Below are positions 8,065 to 15,897 of a stretch of DNA of 43,614 bases, piece after piece. Source of the DNA: Bacteroidales bacterium. Its GTDB lineage: Bacteria > Bacteroidota > Bacteroidia > Bacteroidales > F082. The notes below the pieces were generated by a model that did no database searches, was not told the DNA's origin, and saw nothing but the letters and a program-made list of their open reading frames with translations. Numbering within the stretch: the stretch's first letter is position 1; each line of letters begins with the position of its first letter. The stretch covers positions 1 to 43,614 of the forward strand of contig JASBYY010000024.1 of NCBI GenBank assembly GCA_029983675.1, in the 5' to 3' direction. Both the position numbers and the translations under genes were made by a program.

Positions 8065-9063
8065 TTACCCGATTTTCATCAATCCATTATACTTCCTCCT
8101 TAATTGATATGTGTTAGCATGTTTCACAAAAGCTATTAGCGGCAGTACATGCATTTTATAATCCGTCTGACTCCAACATCCATTTTCCAACAAGGCTGAA
8201 TAACGAGTAAACTTTGATATAAAACGCTTCTTGCTATTTCTGTTCAACAGAATCTTGCCGGGATACAAAAGATAGCCAAGAAAAGGCAAACCTTTGTCGG
8301 TTGAATTTAAGCAAAAAGGCTTCAATTTCAACAATAATTCAGTTTCAATGAACAACTGAAAGTTTTTCCCAATCTTGAGAAGTGTGCTTTTATCGTTTGT
8401 CCAAACCACCATGTCGTCCATGTATCGAACATAAGCAGGCGCCTGCAATTTTTCCTTAATATGATGGTCGGCAAGTGCGAGATAATGATTGGCAAAATAC
8501 TGACTGGTGAGATTCCCGATGGGCAATCCCTTCCCCTTCTGTGTTTGATAGCTATCAATGATTTGAAAGAAAACCCGAAGCAATACTTTGTCTTTAAACC
8601 TATTTGCAAGCATTGATTTTAGAATATCATGATCTATGCTGTCGAAATATTTTCGAATATCCAATTTCAGAAACCACTTGTATTTTTTCTGAAAATGCGA
8701 AGCACGATCTAAAGCGGCATAAGTGCCTTTCCCAAGGCGACTTGCATAACTATCCGAGATTTGAAACTTATCAAAATTTGCATGGCACACGTTCATCAAA
8801 GCATGATGCAGGATCCTTTCACGGAAAGATGCCGCACATATTTTGCGTTCTTTAGGGTCGTGGATAGTAAAATAGTGGTATTGTCCAACCCGCACATTAC
8901 CTAACAACAACTCATTGCGCAACAGCAAGACATTATCATCTAACAACCTCCTAAAATCTGCAACCTCCTTTTTTGCTTCTTTGGCTTTTCGCGCTTTCCA
9001 AAAAGCCAAACGAATATTATCGGGATCTGCAACCAATGGCATCAAATCATTCTCCCTTTTCAT
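8065..9063 (-). CDS. DGR reverse transcriptase
   Basis: The 332-residue reverse transcriptase has palm motifs LDIRKYFDSIDH (134-145), the DGR-type LPIGNLTSQ block (180-188, IGxxxSQ) and YMDD (214-217). The length is normal for DGR enzymes and there is no maturase or endonuclease domain. It would copy the adjacent template RNA into cDNA with errors at adenines, which then replaces the variable repeat in the target gene. The ATG at 9061-9063 overlaps the HRDC gene stop by 17 bases, so the two are translationally coupled. The template repeat follows 10 bases after its stop. A retron or group II intron enzyme was considered and rejected because TR, VR and accessory gene are all in place. Confidence 0.93.
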   Translation of the reverse strand: MKRENDLMPLVADPDNIRLAFWKARKAKEAKKEVADFRRLLDDNVLLLRNELLLGNVRVGQYHYFTIHDPKERKICAASFRERILHHALMNVCHANFDKFQISDSYASRLGKGTYAALDRASHFQKKYKWFLKLDIRKYFDSIDHDILKSMLANRFKDKVLLRVFFQIIDSYQTQKGKGLPIGNLTSQYFANHYLALADHHIKEKLQAPAYVRYMDDMVVWTNDKSTLLKIGKNFQLFIETELLLKLKPFCLNSTDKGLPFLGYLLYPGKILLNRNSKKRFISKFTRYSALLENGCWSQTDYKMHVLPLIAFVKHANTYQLRRKYNGLMKIG

Positions 9064-9517
9064 TTTCTTCGATTTTCGATTTGAATAATTCGATCAGCCG
9101 CTTGCCGTATTTCTCCACTTTTTTGTCGCCAACACCTCTCACGGATATTAAATTACCGACCTCCAAAACAGGCAAACGTGATATCCCTGCAAGCTCTTCA
9201 TCGGTAAATACCGCGTAAGCCGGAACGGCATCATCCGCAGCCAAGGTTTTACGACACTCGCGTAGTCTTGAAAAAACGACAAATTCTTTTTCTGACAATA
9301 CTTCTTTATAGTCTATTTTATTTTTCCCAAATTGCATTTGTGTGTGATTGACACCTCCATTCAAATAGCGCACACAAAAAGTCCAATACGCACCTTTTTC
9401 GTTCTGATAAAAATATTGATCTATCTCCAACACCCTGTTGGCAGACAAAAACCTATTCATTTCCAGCTGCATTTCGTCTGTATTGCCTATTGGGATATTA
9501 AAAATTCGTATTTGCAT
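9047..9517 (-). CDS. HRDC-domain DGR accessory protein
   Basis: The 156-residue protein has a C-terminal HRDC domain (about 73-150): LRECRKTLAADDAVPAYAVF, then LAGISRLPVLEVGNLISVRGVGDKKVEKYG. The N-terminal half (1-70) is strand-rich and unassigned. HRDC domains bind nucleic acid, and HRDC proteins are a known alternative to Avd as DGR accessory factors, probably helping the reverse transcriptase handle template RNA or cDNA. It lies between the target gene and the reverse transcriptase and overlaps the latter, so one transcript is likely. No Avd gene is present in the window. Confidence 0.85.
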   Translation of the reverse strand: MQIRIFNIPIGNTDEMQLEMNRFLSANRVLEIDQYFYQNEKGAYWTFCVRYLNGGVNHTQMQFGKNKIDYKEVLSEKEFVVFSRLRECRKTLAADDAVPAYAVFTDEELAGISRLPVLEVGNLISVRGVGDKKVEKYGKRLIELFKSKIEENEKGE

Positions 9518-9587
9518 TTTTAGATATATTTTGACATTTTTGGGGTTATATTATTCGTTGGCTTTTTGTTCGGTCGTCCCTCCCTCA

Positions 9588-9615
9588 CTTTTAGCCAACT
9601 CAATCGGCTTAAAAG
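9588..9615 (-). other. Hairpin/cruciform downstream of the variable repeat
   Basis: CTTTTAGCC (9588-9596) pairs with GGCTTAAAAG (9606-9615), a nine-pair stem with one bulged base and a nine-base loop, 25 bases beyond the variable repeat in the coding direction. No T-run follows, so it is not an obvious terminator. Known DGRs carry such an inverted repeat next to the VR, where it promotes retrohoming. No equivalent follows the TR. Confidence 0.5.
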
Positions 9616-9631
9616 AAAGGAATTCCACTGT

Positions 9632-11182
9632 TTACTTGGGGGAAACAAGGCGGAAGCCTAATATGGAGTCGCAGCGGCGGTCCGGAGGGTTGCCGTATCG
9701 ATCGGCACTCCGACAGAAGATCGCATGGTAGTACCAGCCGCCGCCGCGGTACACGCGGATAGAGCCGGATGCCGGCCCTTGAGGATTATTCTGTGGACTG
9801 TTGCCGTAATAGTTTTTATCGTACCAGTCGCTGCACCACTCCCATACATTGCCGCTCATGTCGTACAAGCCCAGCTCGTTGGGCTGCTTGGTTTTTACAG
9901 AATGAGTTATTCGGCTATTATCCCTATACCATCCCACGCTGCCGATATCATTGCCGCCCGCATACTTGTAGCCTCGGCTCTTGTTGCCGCCACGGGCGGC
10001 ATACTCCCATTCCGCCTCGGTGGGCAGACGGAATTTTTCGCCCGTAAGCTGGTTCAATTTGCGAATGAAATCCTGACAATCGTACCAACTGACTTGTTCA
10101 ACAGGCAGGCTGCCGCCTTTAAAATAACTTGGGTTCCTGCCCATCACCGCCTGCCACAATTCCTGGGTCACTTCGGTCTCGCCCATGTAATAGTCACTCA
10201 GTGTCACCCTGTGGGCGGGGCTTTCATCATCATTACAATCACCTCCCTGCTCATTGGTGCAGCCCATGGTGAAGGTGCCACCTTCCACCTTGATCATTTT
10301 GAAGACCGCCCCGTTTACGGTAAAGGTGACCGTGTTTCCCGTTACGTTCTTTTTTTGCCGAGCCGTGTAATCAACCAAACGTCCACCTTTGTCAACGATC
10401 ATTTCAATATTCTTGGTGTTTACCACGGTGGCCACCCCGTTCTTATAGAGGCTTTCCACTTTGTTATAACTACCCACTAGTTCTCCATTCCGGTTGAGGA
10501 AGGAATAGGTCTTGTCGTTCAGCACACAGGCCATGTCTTCGGAATAGCCTTTGCAACACACCTTGTATTTGCTCATCTTATTCTTTTCGTTGGGACGTAA
10601 AGCAGGTTCAACGAAGGCGTCATGAAGCAGTGCGTCGTAATATCCCACACCAAAGGTGGCGTCATCGGTCAACAATCCTTTGTTGAAATTACCCGAAAGG
10701 TAATAGATTTCATCGCCTCTTCGGTAATAGCCCACTCCGGAACCGTCTATCCACCCCTCCCTCACCGGCCCCGACCACTTCACCTGTATTTTTTCCGACT
10801 TGATGTTAGGATATGCGAACAAAAACCAAACGTACCCTTTCGTTTTCAATTCGCCCAGCTTTTTGTTTTCATTGAAATAACGGTTAAATACATAACGGTC
10901 ACATTCATCGCTATTGGTGAGGAAATCGACCTTATAGACGACATCCCTGAAATCGCCAAACTTTATGATGGTAGCGCTTTGGTAATTCAGCACAATATAT
11001 CTTTTCCATTTGGCGTATTCCATCACTTCCCTTATCGAAATGTCTTTTTTCTTGGCATTCAGGGCTTGATAGGTCTCGTTTTCTTTGCGATATTGTTTCA
11101 AGGCTGCATTGAAGATATCTTCTTGTGCGGCTACTGAAAACGACAAAGCCACCAGCACTATTGCTAACAGTATTTTTTTCAT
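9632..11182 (-). CDS. DGR target: exported FGE-sulfatase/C-type-lectin-fold variable protein
   Basis: The 516-residue protein has a signal peptide (1-19, ending SVAAQ) and no lipobox. A strand-rich N-terminal region of unknown fold covers about 20-280, and a formylglycine-generating-enzyme-like (SUMF1, C-type lectin) domain about 285-516, with VEGGTFTMG, RLPTEAEWEYAARGG and SGNVWEWCSDWY. The last 43 residues (473-515) are encoded by the variable repeat. Positions that differ from the template-encoded sequence are I475, Y478, G482, Y484, Y485, H486, F489, D494, Y496, G497, P499, R502, C504 and S506. FGE-fold DGR targets are binding proteins, so a periplasmic or surface ligand-binding role is likely; it is probably not an active sulfatase-modifying enzyme. 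The barrel-like gene lies 29 bases upstream. Confidence 0.9.
   Translation of the reverse strand: MKKILLAIVLVALSFSVAAQEDIFNAALKQYRKENETYQALNAKKKDISIREVMEYAKWKRYIVLNYQSATIIKFGDFRDVVYKVDFLTNSDECDRYVFNRYFNENKKLGELKTKGYVWFLFAYPNIKSEKIQVKWSGPVREGWIDGSGVGYYRRGDEIYYLSGNFNKGLLTDDATFGVGYYDALLHDAFVEPALRPNEKNKMSKYKVCCKGYSEDMACVLNDKTYSFLNRNGELVGSYNKVESLYKNGVATVVNTKNIEMIVDKGGRLVDYTARQKKNVTGNTVTFTVNGAVFKMIKVEGGTFTMGCTNEQGGDCNDDESPAHRVTLSDYYMGETEVTQELWQAVMGRNPSYFKGGSLPVEQVSWYDCQDFIRKLNQLTGEKFRLPTEAEWEYAARGGNKSRGYKYAGGNDIGSVGWYRDNSRITHSVKTKQPNELGLYDMSGNVWEWCSDWYDKNYYGNSPQNNPQGPASGSIRVYRGGGWYYHAIFCRSADRYGNPPDRRCDSILGFRLVSPK
9640..9766 (-). repeat. DGR variable repeat (VR)
   Basis: This is the 127-base 3' end of the target gene, matching the template repeat at 7931-8054. 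It is three bases longer than the TR because of an extra codon (Leu508) beside the invariant GGCTTCCGCC segment. Differences fall in codons that are AAC, AAT, AGC, ACT or CCA in the template. Confidence 0.92.
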
Positions 11183-11211
11183 ATAATCTATTGACTTAAT
11201 AATATGTAATA

Positions 11212-11853
11212 TTAATAACTATACAGAAACCCTAATTCCAAAGACGGGCAATAGAAATAAGGCAGGTTTTTTCTTGCATCGGTGAGCGCGCCAATGTTGA
11301 TGCCGTAATTCGCACCCGCCGTCAAAGCAATGCGGTTGGTCACATAAACGCGAATTTTGGCAGAAGCCTCGATGGTCATGAAAAGCTGCTTCTCATCAGC
11401 GCTAAGATAACTCATGTTGACACCGACATAAACAGGAAGCTGCACCCTATAGCCACAATAACAAATATAGCCAAATCTGTACAACACAGAGGTTAGGAAA
11501 TCATTTTCGCCATCCTTTGCAAAATTCAGCTCGATATTGTGTGCTGCTTTGCTTTCAAACTTCCGCTCGAAAAACACACTTGCCCCCCGAAGGTGATAGG
11601 TATTGACATCACCCGATTTGAATCTCACTTTCAACGCATTGAAACTCTTATAGCCACCACCGATATTCTTGATAACATTCTGTGCCGAGCATTCCATTGT
11701 CAATACAAAGGTGAGAGCGAAAAGGGCAATCAGGCATTTGCCACCGCACCTTGCTTTCCACCTTAAGAGGATTCTGTTGCCATACTCCAATAACTGCCTT
11801 AACGGCATGGCGTTGATATTTCCGTTCATCCTAATCTGATACATTCCGTTCAT
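11212..11853 (-). CDS. Exported barrel-like protein upstream of the DGR target
   Basis: The 213-residue frame has an unusually long N-terminus, with the hydrophobic signal core at residues 39-57 (LIALFALTFVLT, then ECSAQ). The true start may be the internal ATG near 11808 (MPLRQLLEYG). The rest has alternating strands (VFFERKFESKAAHNIELNF, YRVQLPVYVGVNMSYLS, NRIALTAGANYGINIGAL) and ends LELGFLYSY, with an aromatic C-terminus typical of outer-membrane beta-barrels. No family is recognised. It ends 29 bases before the DGR target on the same strand, so co-transcription and a joint role in anchoring or display are plausible but not shown. Confidence 0.6.
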   Translation of the reverse strand: MNGMYQIRMNGNINAMPLRQLLEYGNRILLRWKARCGGKCLIALFALTFVLTMECSAQNVIKNIGGGYKSFNALKVRFKSGDVNTYHLRGASVFFERKFESKAAHNIELNFAKDGENDFLTSVLYRFGYICYCGYRVQLPVYVGVNMSYLSADEKQLFMTIEASAKIRVYVTNRIALTAGANYGINIGALTDARKNLPYFYCPSLELGFLYSY

Positions 11854-12043
11854 ATTTCCATTATTTCTCGATACTTAAAACAGTTGTGATTAATAGGCGC
11901 ATAACACATTCATAAGGAATCATACGCATTCAGGCAGCAGATTTGCATGGATTCTTTCCTATTGTCGCCACAAACATTGCCTGCAATACAAAAATGCCTC
12001 CGAGCAGAAATGAACTCCCCGAAGGCATTGTCCAGTTGTTGGA

Positions 12044-12385
12044 TTACTTTAAATACAAGGTATAACTTTTGCCATTCTGATAATCCACTTTATAGGCATC
12101 CCCTTTGACATACACTTTTTGCAACTTGCATCCTTTTGACCAATAAAGGGTTACCTCTCCATTTTTATCGGTGGTAAAGTCACGTCCCCCCATACAAGAG
12201 ATGCCACCTGAAACATCCGTTCTCACTTTCACATATTGTGCAGCACTTCCATCGGAACACTTTACGGTAACGGCACATGAATAATCGTCATCACTTCCCT
12301 GTTGCACGTAACCGAAAGCGGTTGTAACAGCAAATAATACTAAGATTAAGGTAAAAGCACCTGTTAACTTTGAAATTTTGTTCAT
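12044..12385 (-). CDS. Small exported four-cysteine protein
   Basis: I place the start at the internal ATG 12383-12385 because it opens directly with a signal peptide (MNKISKLTGAFTLILVLFAV); the longer frame only adds a charged extension. The mature part of about 88 residues is strand-rich with four cysteines (YSCAV, VKCSD, ISCMG, KGCKL), enough for two disulfides in the periplasm or outside. Hypothetical; no family recognised. It stands alone on the minus strand between the DGR-linked barrel gene and the HTH gene. Confidence 0.6.
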   Translation of the reverse strand: MNKISKLTGAFTLILVLFAVTTAFGYVQQGSDDDYSCAVTVKCSDGSAAQYVKVRTDVSGGISCMGGRDFTTDKNGEVTLYWSKGCKLQKVYVKGDAYKVDYQNGKSYTLYLK

Positions 12386-12732
12386 TTTTAGTTTATTTTT
12401 CTGCCTCCACTTTGCAAAATGCACGGCTATCGGCTTCTCCGTTATTGCAATAGACACCACAGAAGAGGAATTTCCCCTTATCTATACGCATACAAAAAAG
12501 CGGGGTGTTCATAGCATTTCTCGGGTTTCAAAACTGTCAAGTTTACCGAAATCAGCAATAGGCTCGTTACGCTTTTCCTTTTTTAAGTATGCGCATCATT
12601 CTACTGACTTGTTCACTTCATAGGCATAATATATTAGTCTGTTTTCAATTTTTGCTTCAGCAGCAAAGTTCGTAAGTATTTTCACACAAAACGACACAGC
12701 AAACCAACAAAATGTATATGTCTTTCACTCTA
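12386..12732. other. Gene-free stretch
   Basis: About 350 bases between the small exported protein and the HTH gene. I find no supported gene, repeat or terminator in it. Confidence 0.4.
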
Positions 12733-12993
12733 TTAGTGTGCATTTTGCCTATTATTAGTAGAATTTGCGGTTTTCCCTCCGTTTTTGTAGCTTTTCGACA
12801 ACTCAAAAAAGAAATCGTACTCCAAAATGTGGGAGATTTTCATCAACGTTTGGGTGTCAATCCAGGGACGCTCAAAAATCTTGTAAACATTGTTGCGATG
12901 GCAGCCTAATTTCTCGGCAAACCACCCGATGCGAATGCCATTATTAATAATGTGTTGTTTGATCATTTTGCCAATGTGCGGTTCATCATCCAT
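12733..12993 (-). CDS. XRE-like helix-turn-helix protein
   Basis: The 86-residue protein has one helix-turn-helix: IGKMIKQHIINNGIRIGWFAEKLGCHRNNVYKIFER, with the recognition helix around CHRNNVYKIF, then IDTQTLMKISHILEYDFF. This is the Cro/C1 (XRE) pattern common to small DNA-binding regulators in Bacteroidota accessory regions. The C-terminus is polar and probably disordered. It lies divergent from the arsR operon but over 400 bases away. A control target is unknown; the palindrome at 13121-13138 is one candidate site. Confidence 0.7.
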   Translation of the reverse strand: MDDEPHIGKMIKQHIINNGIRIGWFAEKLGCHRNNVYKIFERPWIDTQTLMKISHILEYDFFFELSKSYKNGGKTANSTNNRQNAH

Positions 12994-13120
12994 AATTCCG
13001 GTTTTTTTTCAAGCTCAGCTTCCATCCGAACAGACACAAGAAAGGCGTGAACCTTTCGTAATCCGCTCATTAGAAGCAAATGGCTCTGGTAAACCGACGA
13101 CACTAATAAGCACGAAATGA

Positions 13121-13138
13121 TTCACGCCAAAGCGTGAA
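13121..13138. promoter_or_regulatory. Perfect palindrome TTCACGC-N4-GCGTGAA
   Basis: Seven-base perfect arms with a four-base centre. The right arm and following bases (GCGTGAACTTTCG) recur imperfectly at 13046-13059 (GCGTGAACCTTTCG). It could be an operator for the nearby HTH protein or a small hairpin. Otherwise 12994-13406 shows no gene. Confidence 0.35.
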
Positions 13139-13423
13139 CTTTCGCCTATTATTTCCGTGTCTAAAAATTTACCAGATTTCTTTGCTTCGGAAATAAAGCG
13201 TAAAGCTTTGATTATTAATATTTTATTTTAAATTGCTATCTTCTATAAACCTATTTTTACTATGATTAATCGAGACAAAAGTACTGAAAACAGAGATAAT
13301 AAAAAACAAATCGTATTTTTTTGTATCAAAGGAGAGTACCTATCTTCTATTTCCTCTTTATCAGGAACTGTTTTGAATGCTTTTTCAAAAAAAATCGCAG
13401 TCCATATTGACATTTATCCAAAT

Positions 13424-13441
13424 GTTCGTATTTTTGCGAAC
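13424..13441 (+). promoter_or_regulatory. arsR operator overlapping the -7 box
   Basis: GTTCG-N8-CGAAC is a perfect inverted repeat whose centre contains TATTTTTG (13429-13436), a Bacteroidota -7 box. It lies 14 bases before the arsR-type ATG. A repressor bound here would cover the promoter, which fits autoregulation. Confidence 0.7.
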
Positions 13442-13454
13442 TAATTTCATTGCG

Positions 13455-13781
13455 ATGAACAAACAGAAATACACAGACAGGCAAATTCGGCTGGCAAGCT
13501 ACGCCAAAGCCTTGGGCAATCCGGTTCGCGTGGCCATCATGGATTTTCTTGCACAGCAGGATACCTGTTTTTTCGGGGAGATTCACGAACAGCTGCCCAT
13601 CGCCAAAGCCACCGCTTCGCAACATCTTTCGGCTTTGAAAAACGCAGGTCTTATCCAAGGTGAAATCATGCCGCCAAAGGTGAAGTACTGCATCAACAGG
13701 GAAAACTGGAACGAGGCAAAGCAGCTTTTCGAAGCTTTCTTTTCACCATGCGAATGCAATCGGAAATCATGCTGCCAATAG
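13455..13781 (+). CDS. ArsR-family metalloregulatory repressor
   Basis: Start set at ATG 13455; the longer frame upstream crosses the operator. The 108-residue protein is a winged-helix ArsR/SmtB regulator: YAKALGNPVRVAIMDFL, EIHEQLPIAKATASQHLSAL with the recognition helix, and KNAGLIQGEIMPPKVKYCIN as the wing. The C-terminus is cysteine-rich (CECNRKSCC), a plausible site for arsenite or another thiophilic metal. Family members leave DNA on binding the metal. It heads an operon with a thioredoxin-like protein and a permease, and matching palindromes lie before it and before the second gene. Confidence 0.85.
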   Translation: MNKQKYTDRQIRLASYAKALGNPVRVAIMDFLAQQDTCFFGEIHEQLPIAKATASQHLSALKNAGLIQGEIMPPKVKYCINRENWNEAKQLFEAFFSPCECNRKSCCQ

Positions 13782-13801
13782 CGTGTTTTTTTATCCCAAT
13801 T

Positions 13802-13819
13802 GTTCGTTGTTTTGCGAAT
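13802..13819 (+). promoter_or_regulatory. Second ArsR-type operator
   Basis: GTTCG-N8-CGAAT repeats the 13424-13441 site with one arm mismatch and the same spacing, centred on TTGTTTTG, a near -7 box. It lies between arsR and the thioredoxin-like gene, 40 bases before that ATG, suggesting a second regulated promoter inside the operon. Confidence 0.6.
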
Positions 13820-13859
13820 TACAAACATTATCAGTATTCATTCAATAACACAAAAAATC

Positions 13860-14096
13860 ATGAAAATCATCGTCCTCGGAACCGGTTGTTCCAAATGCAA
13901 AACACTGTATGACACAGTAGTAAAAGTTGCCGAAGCATTGAATGTTGAGGCAGAAATCACCAAGCAGGAAGACATGGCGGAAATCCTGAAATACAACGTC
14001 ATGACCTTGCCCGCACTCGTAATCGATGAAAATGTCGTTGCCAAAGGTCAGCTCAACGCCGAACAAGTTAGCGACATCCTGAAGAAACACCTCTAA
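13860..14096 (+). CDS. Thioredoxin-family small redox protein
   Basis: The 78-residue protein begins MKIIVLGTGCSKCKTLYDTV, with CxxC at GCSKC and the cis-proline loop MTLPALVIDE. This is the short 'redox-active disulfide protein 2' type of thioredoxin fold, often found beside ArsR regulators and DUF318/ArsP-type permeases. The start is the ATG at 13860, since the frame upstream crosses the second operator. It probably supplies electrons or handles a metal or metalloid thiol for the neighbouring permease; that link comes from gene order. Confidence 0.85.
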   Translation: MKIIVLGTGCSKCKTLYDTVVKVAEALNVEAEITKQEDMAEILKYNVMTLPALVIDENVVAKGQLNAEQVSDILKKHL

Positions 14097-14153
14097 TTAA
14101 TCCTTCGACAATATGAAAACCACTTGTCTGACATCATTTCCCACCTTATTCTC

Positions 14154-15122
14154 ATGATACGACAGTTTGCCGATTGGCTCATTTACGGTCTCATAGGACT
14201 TGACAGCACATCGCGTTTGGGCAGTGCCTTGCAATTTTTCGTGTACGACAGCATCAAGATTCTGCTCTTGCTCTTCCTCATCAGCGCAGTGATGGGCATC
14301 ATCAACGCCTACTTCCCCATCGAAAGGCTACGTAACTATCTGAACAGCAAAAAGCTATACGGATTACAAGAATTTTTTGCCTCGGTCTTCGGTGCCATTA
14401 CGCCATTTTGTTCATGCAGCAGCATCCCGCTATTCATCGGCTTTGTGAAAGGCGGCATTCCTTTGGGCGTAACGTTCTCTTTTTTAATCACTTCTCCATT
14501 AGTCAATGAGGTAGCCGTGGTGCTTTTCCTTGGAGCTTTCGGGGTGAAGGTCACCGTTATTTATGTCGTTTCAGGCATTTTGCTCGGCACCATTGGCGGC
14601 TGGGTCTTGGGACGATTTCGTTTGGAACGCCGGCTGAGTCCCTGGGTCATCCAGTTGCAGCAGCAAAGTATGGCAGAGACCGCGTTATGGGAGGCCGAGA
14701 AGCTAAGTTTTCTGAAACGTCTGCCCAACATCCTCAGGGATTCATGGCGCATCGTGAAAGGCGTATTGCTCTACGTCTTCATCGGCATCGGCATAGGAGC
14801 CGCCATACACGGCTACGTTCCCGAAGGTTTCTTTGAGCAGCATCTCTCGGGAGGCAACTGGTGGGAAGTGCCCTTAGCCGTCATCCTTGCCGTCCCGATG
14901 TACAGCAATGCTGCGGGTATCGTCCCTGTAATTGAGGTTTTTGTGGCGAAGGGTGTCGCTCTTGGAACCGCCATTGCTTTCATGATGGCCACGGTAGGGC
15001 TTTCACTGCCGGAAGCCACCATGCTCAAAAAGGTGATGACCTGGAAACTGATTGGCGTGTTTTTTGGCTCCGTGACCCTGTTTATCATCCTCAGCGGCTG
15101 GATTTTCAACTGGATGTTGTAG
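14154..15122 (+). CDS. DUF318/UPF0718 permease (ArsP-like)
   Basis: Membrane permease of about 322 residues with eight or so hydrophobic segments. It carries the family motif TPFCSCSSIPLFIGFVKGGIP near the end of the first half and a related half later (VPMYSNAAGIVPVIEVFVAKG), the internal duplication seen in UPF0718/ArsP_1. ArsP exports organoarsenicals; other members have unknown cargo. I use ATG 14154; an in-frame TTG at 14124 would add ten residues, and the ATG at 14113 is out of frame. It follows the thioredoxin-like gene in the arsR operon, so a metalloid or thiol-reactive substrate is likely. Confidence 0.8.
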   Translation: MIRQFADWLIYGLIGLDSTSRLGSALQFFVYDSIKILLLLFLISAVMGIINAYFPIERLRNYLNSKKLYGLQEFFASVFGAITPFCSCSSIPLFIGFVKGGIPLGVTFSFLITSPLVNEVAVVLFLGAFGVKVTVIYVVSGILLGTIGGWVLGRFRLERRLSPWVIQLQQQSMAETALWEAEKLSFLKRLPNILRDSWRIVKGVLLYVFIGIGIGAAIHGYVPEGFFEQHLSGGNWWEVPLAVILAVPMYSNAAGIVPVIEVFVAKGVALGTAIAFMMATVGLSLPEATMLKKVMTWKLIGVFFGSVTLFIILSGWIFNWML

Positions 15123-15249
15123 GAAAGGGTAGTACGGGATTCGCAACTTCTCATCCACAAAAACAGCCAAACTCAGGAACGATTTTTAGCCAAACTCGGG
15201 AATTTCGAAGTCTTTGTTTATCTTATTCCTGTGTAAAACATACATTCAA

Positions 15250-15432
15250 CCCAATTCGGTCATTAGGGTTCGTAATGATTTTTGATGGATTTTTGATTAG
15301 ATTTCGTTTTTCTTTTCGTGAAGCATAGCGGGCTATGGAAACGAAAAGAAGGACGAAAGATGCCGAAAAGACGCAAAAATCATCGAACAGCAATGAAAAA
15401 CCACATTTAAGCGTTCTAATGACCGAATTGGG
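15250..15432. mobile_element. 183-bp MITE-like inverted-repeat element, copy 2
   Basis: Second copy, same orientation as copy 1, with perfect 17-base terminal inverted repeats (CCCAATTCGGTCATTAG). Flanks are TTCAA (15245-15249) and TTAAA (15433-15437), a 4-of-5 match to a target duplication. It differs from copy 3 at four positions and is the most diverged copy. Confidence 0.85.
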
Positions 15433-15544
15433 TTAAAAGCAATTTATAGAAAAACAGCAGTCACCATCCTCAATAATAAAATCAGCCAGCATGCAGTGAC
15501 GTTTTGCCGACACCGTACGCTGGCTGAAATCATATTCACCAAGT

Positions 15545-15649
15545 TTACCAATTGAGTTTTACCGATACATTGGGTATGATTCCAAACAAAGAATACTGGT
15601 TGATGCGTACTTTTTTCTCGGAATAATCATATTCAAACTGGTATCGTCT
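15545..15649 (-). pseudogene. Possible 3' remnant of an outer-membrane barrel gene
   Basis: The last 34 or so codons of a minus-strand frame read RYQFEYDYSEKKVRINQYSL and end PNVSVKLNW before a stop. A final aromatic residue after alternating hydrophobics is typical of outer-membrane beta-barrel C-termini. Nothing matching lies upstream, so if real this is a truncated remnant. Confidence 0.3.
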
Positions 15650-15687
15650 GGCATCGTGTAGGCGGACGAAACATTCGTGGCCGTGTC

Positions 15688-15897
15688 CTACAGGCCAATG
15701 GCAACAGTCTCTTCCAGATAAAGGGAGGCAGGGGGGCAATCAAGGGCATATACCACATCCAGCACATGAACGCCTAGCACTCCAACCTCAAGGACTTCAT
15801 GCGCCGTTTCAAGGGCATGTCATCCAAATACCTGAACAATTACCTCGTTTGGAACAACGAGATGGAAGGCATGAAGACAAGCCTTGCCGAGAAGGCT
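15688..15897 (+). pseudogene. IS1595-family transposase remnant with internal stop
   Basis: The plus strand reads IKGIYHIQHMNA, a TAG stop (15775-15777), then HSNLKDFMRRFKGMSSKYLNNYLVWNN. This is the C-terminal block of IS1595-family (ISXO2-like DDE) transposases, whose usual form is HIQxxNxYHSxLKxxxRRFxGVxxKYLxNYLxW. The stop replaces the expected Tyr codon. The N-terminal domain, most of the DDE core and the insertion-sequence ends are not found, so this is debris. Confidence 0.65.

Noticed and set aside
8065..9063. Retron or group II intron reverse transcriptase
   Set aside because: No msr/msd-like RNA or maturase domain; TR, VR and HRDC partner are all present.
9725..10480. 251-codon plus-strand frame opposite the DGR target
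   Set aside because: Shadow frame; the minus-strand FGE domain is certain.
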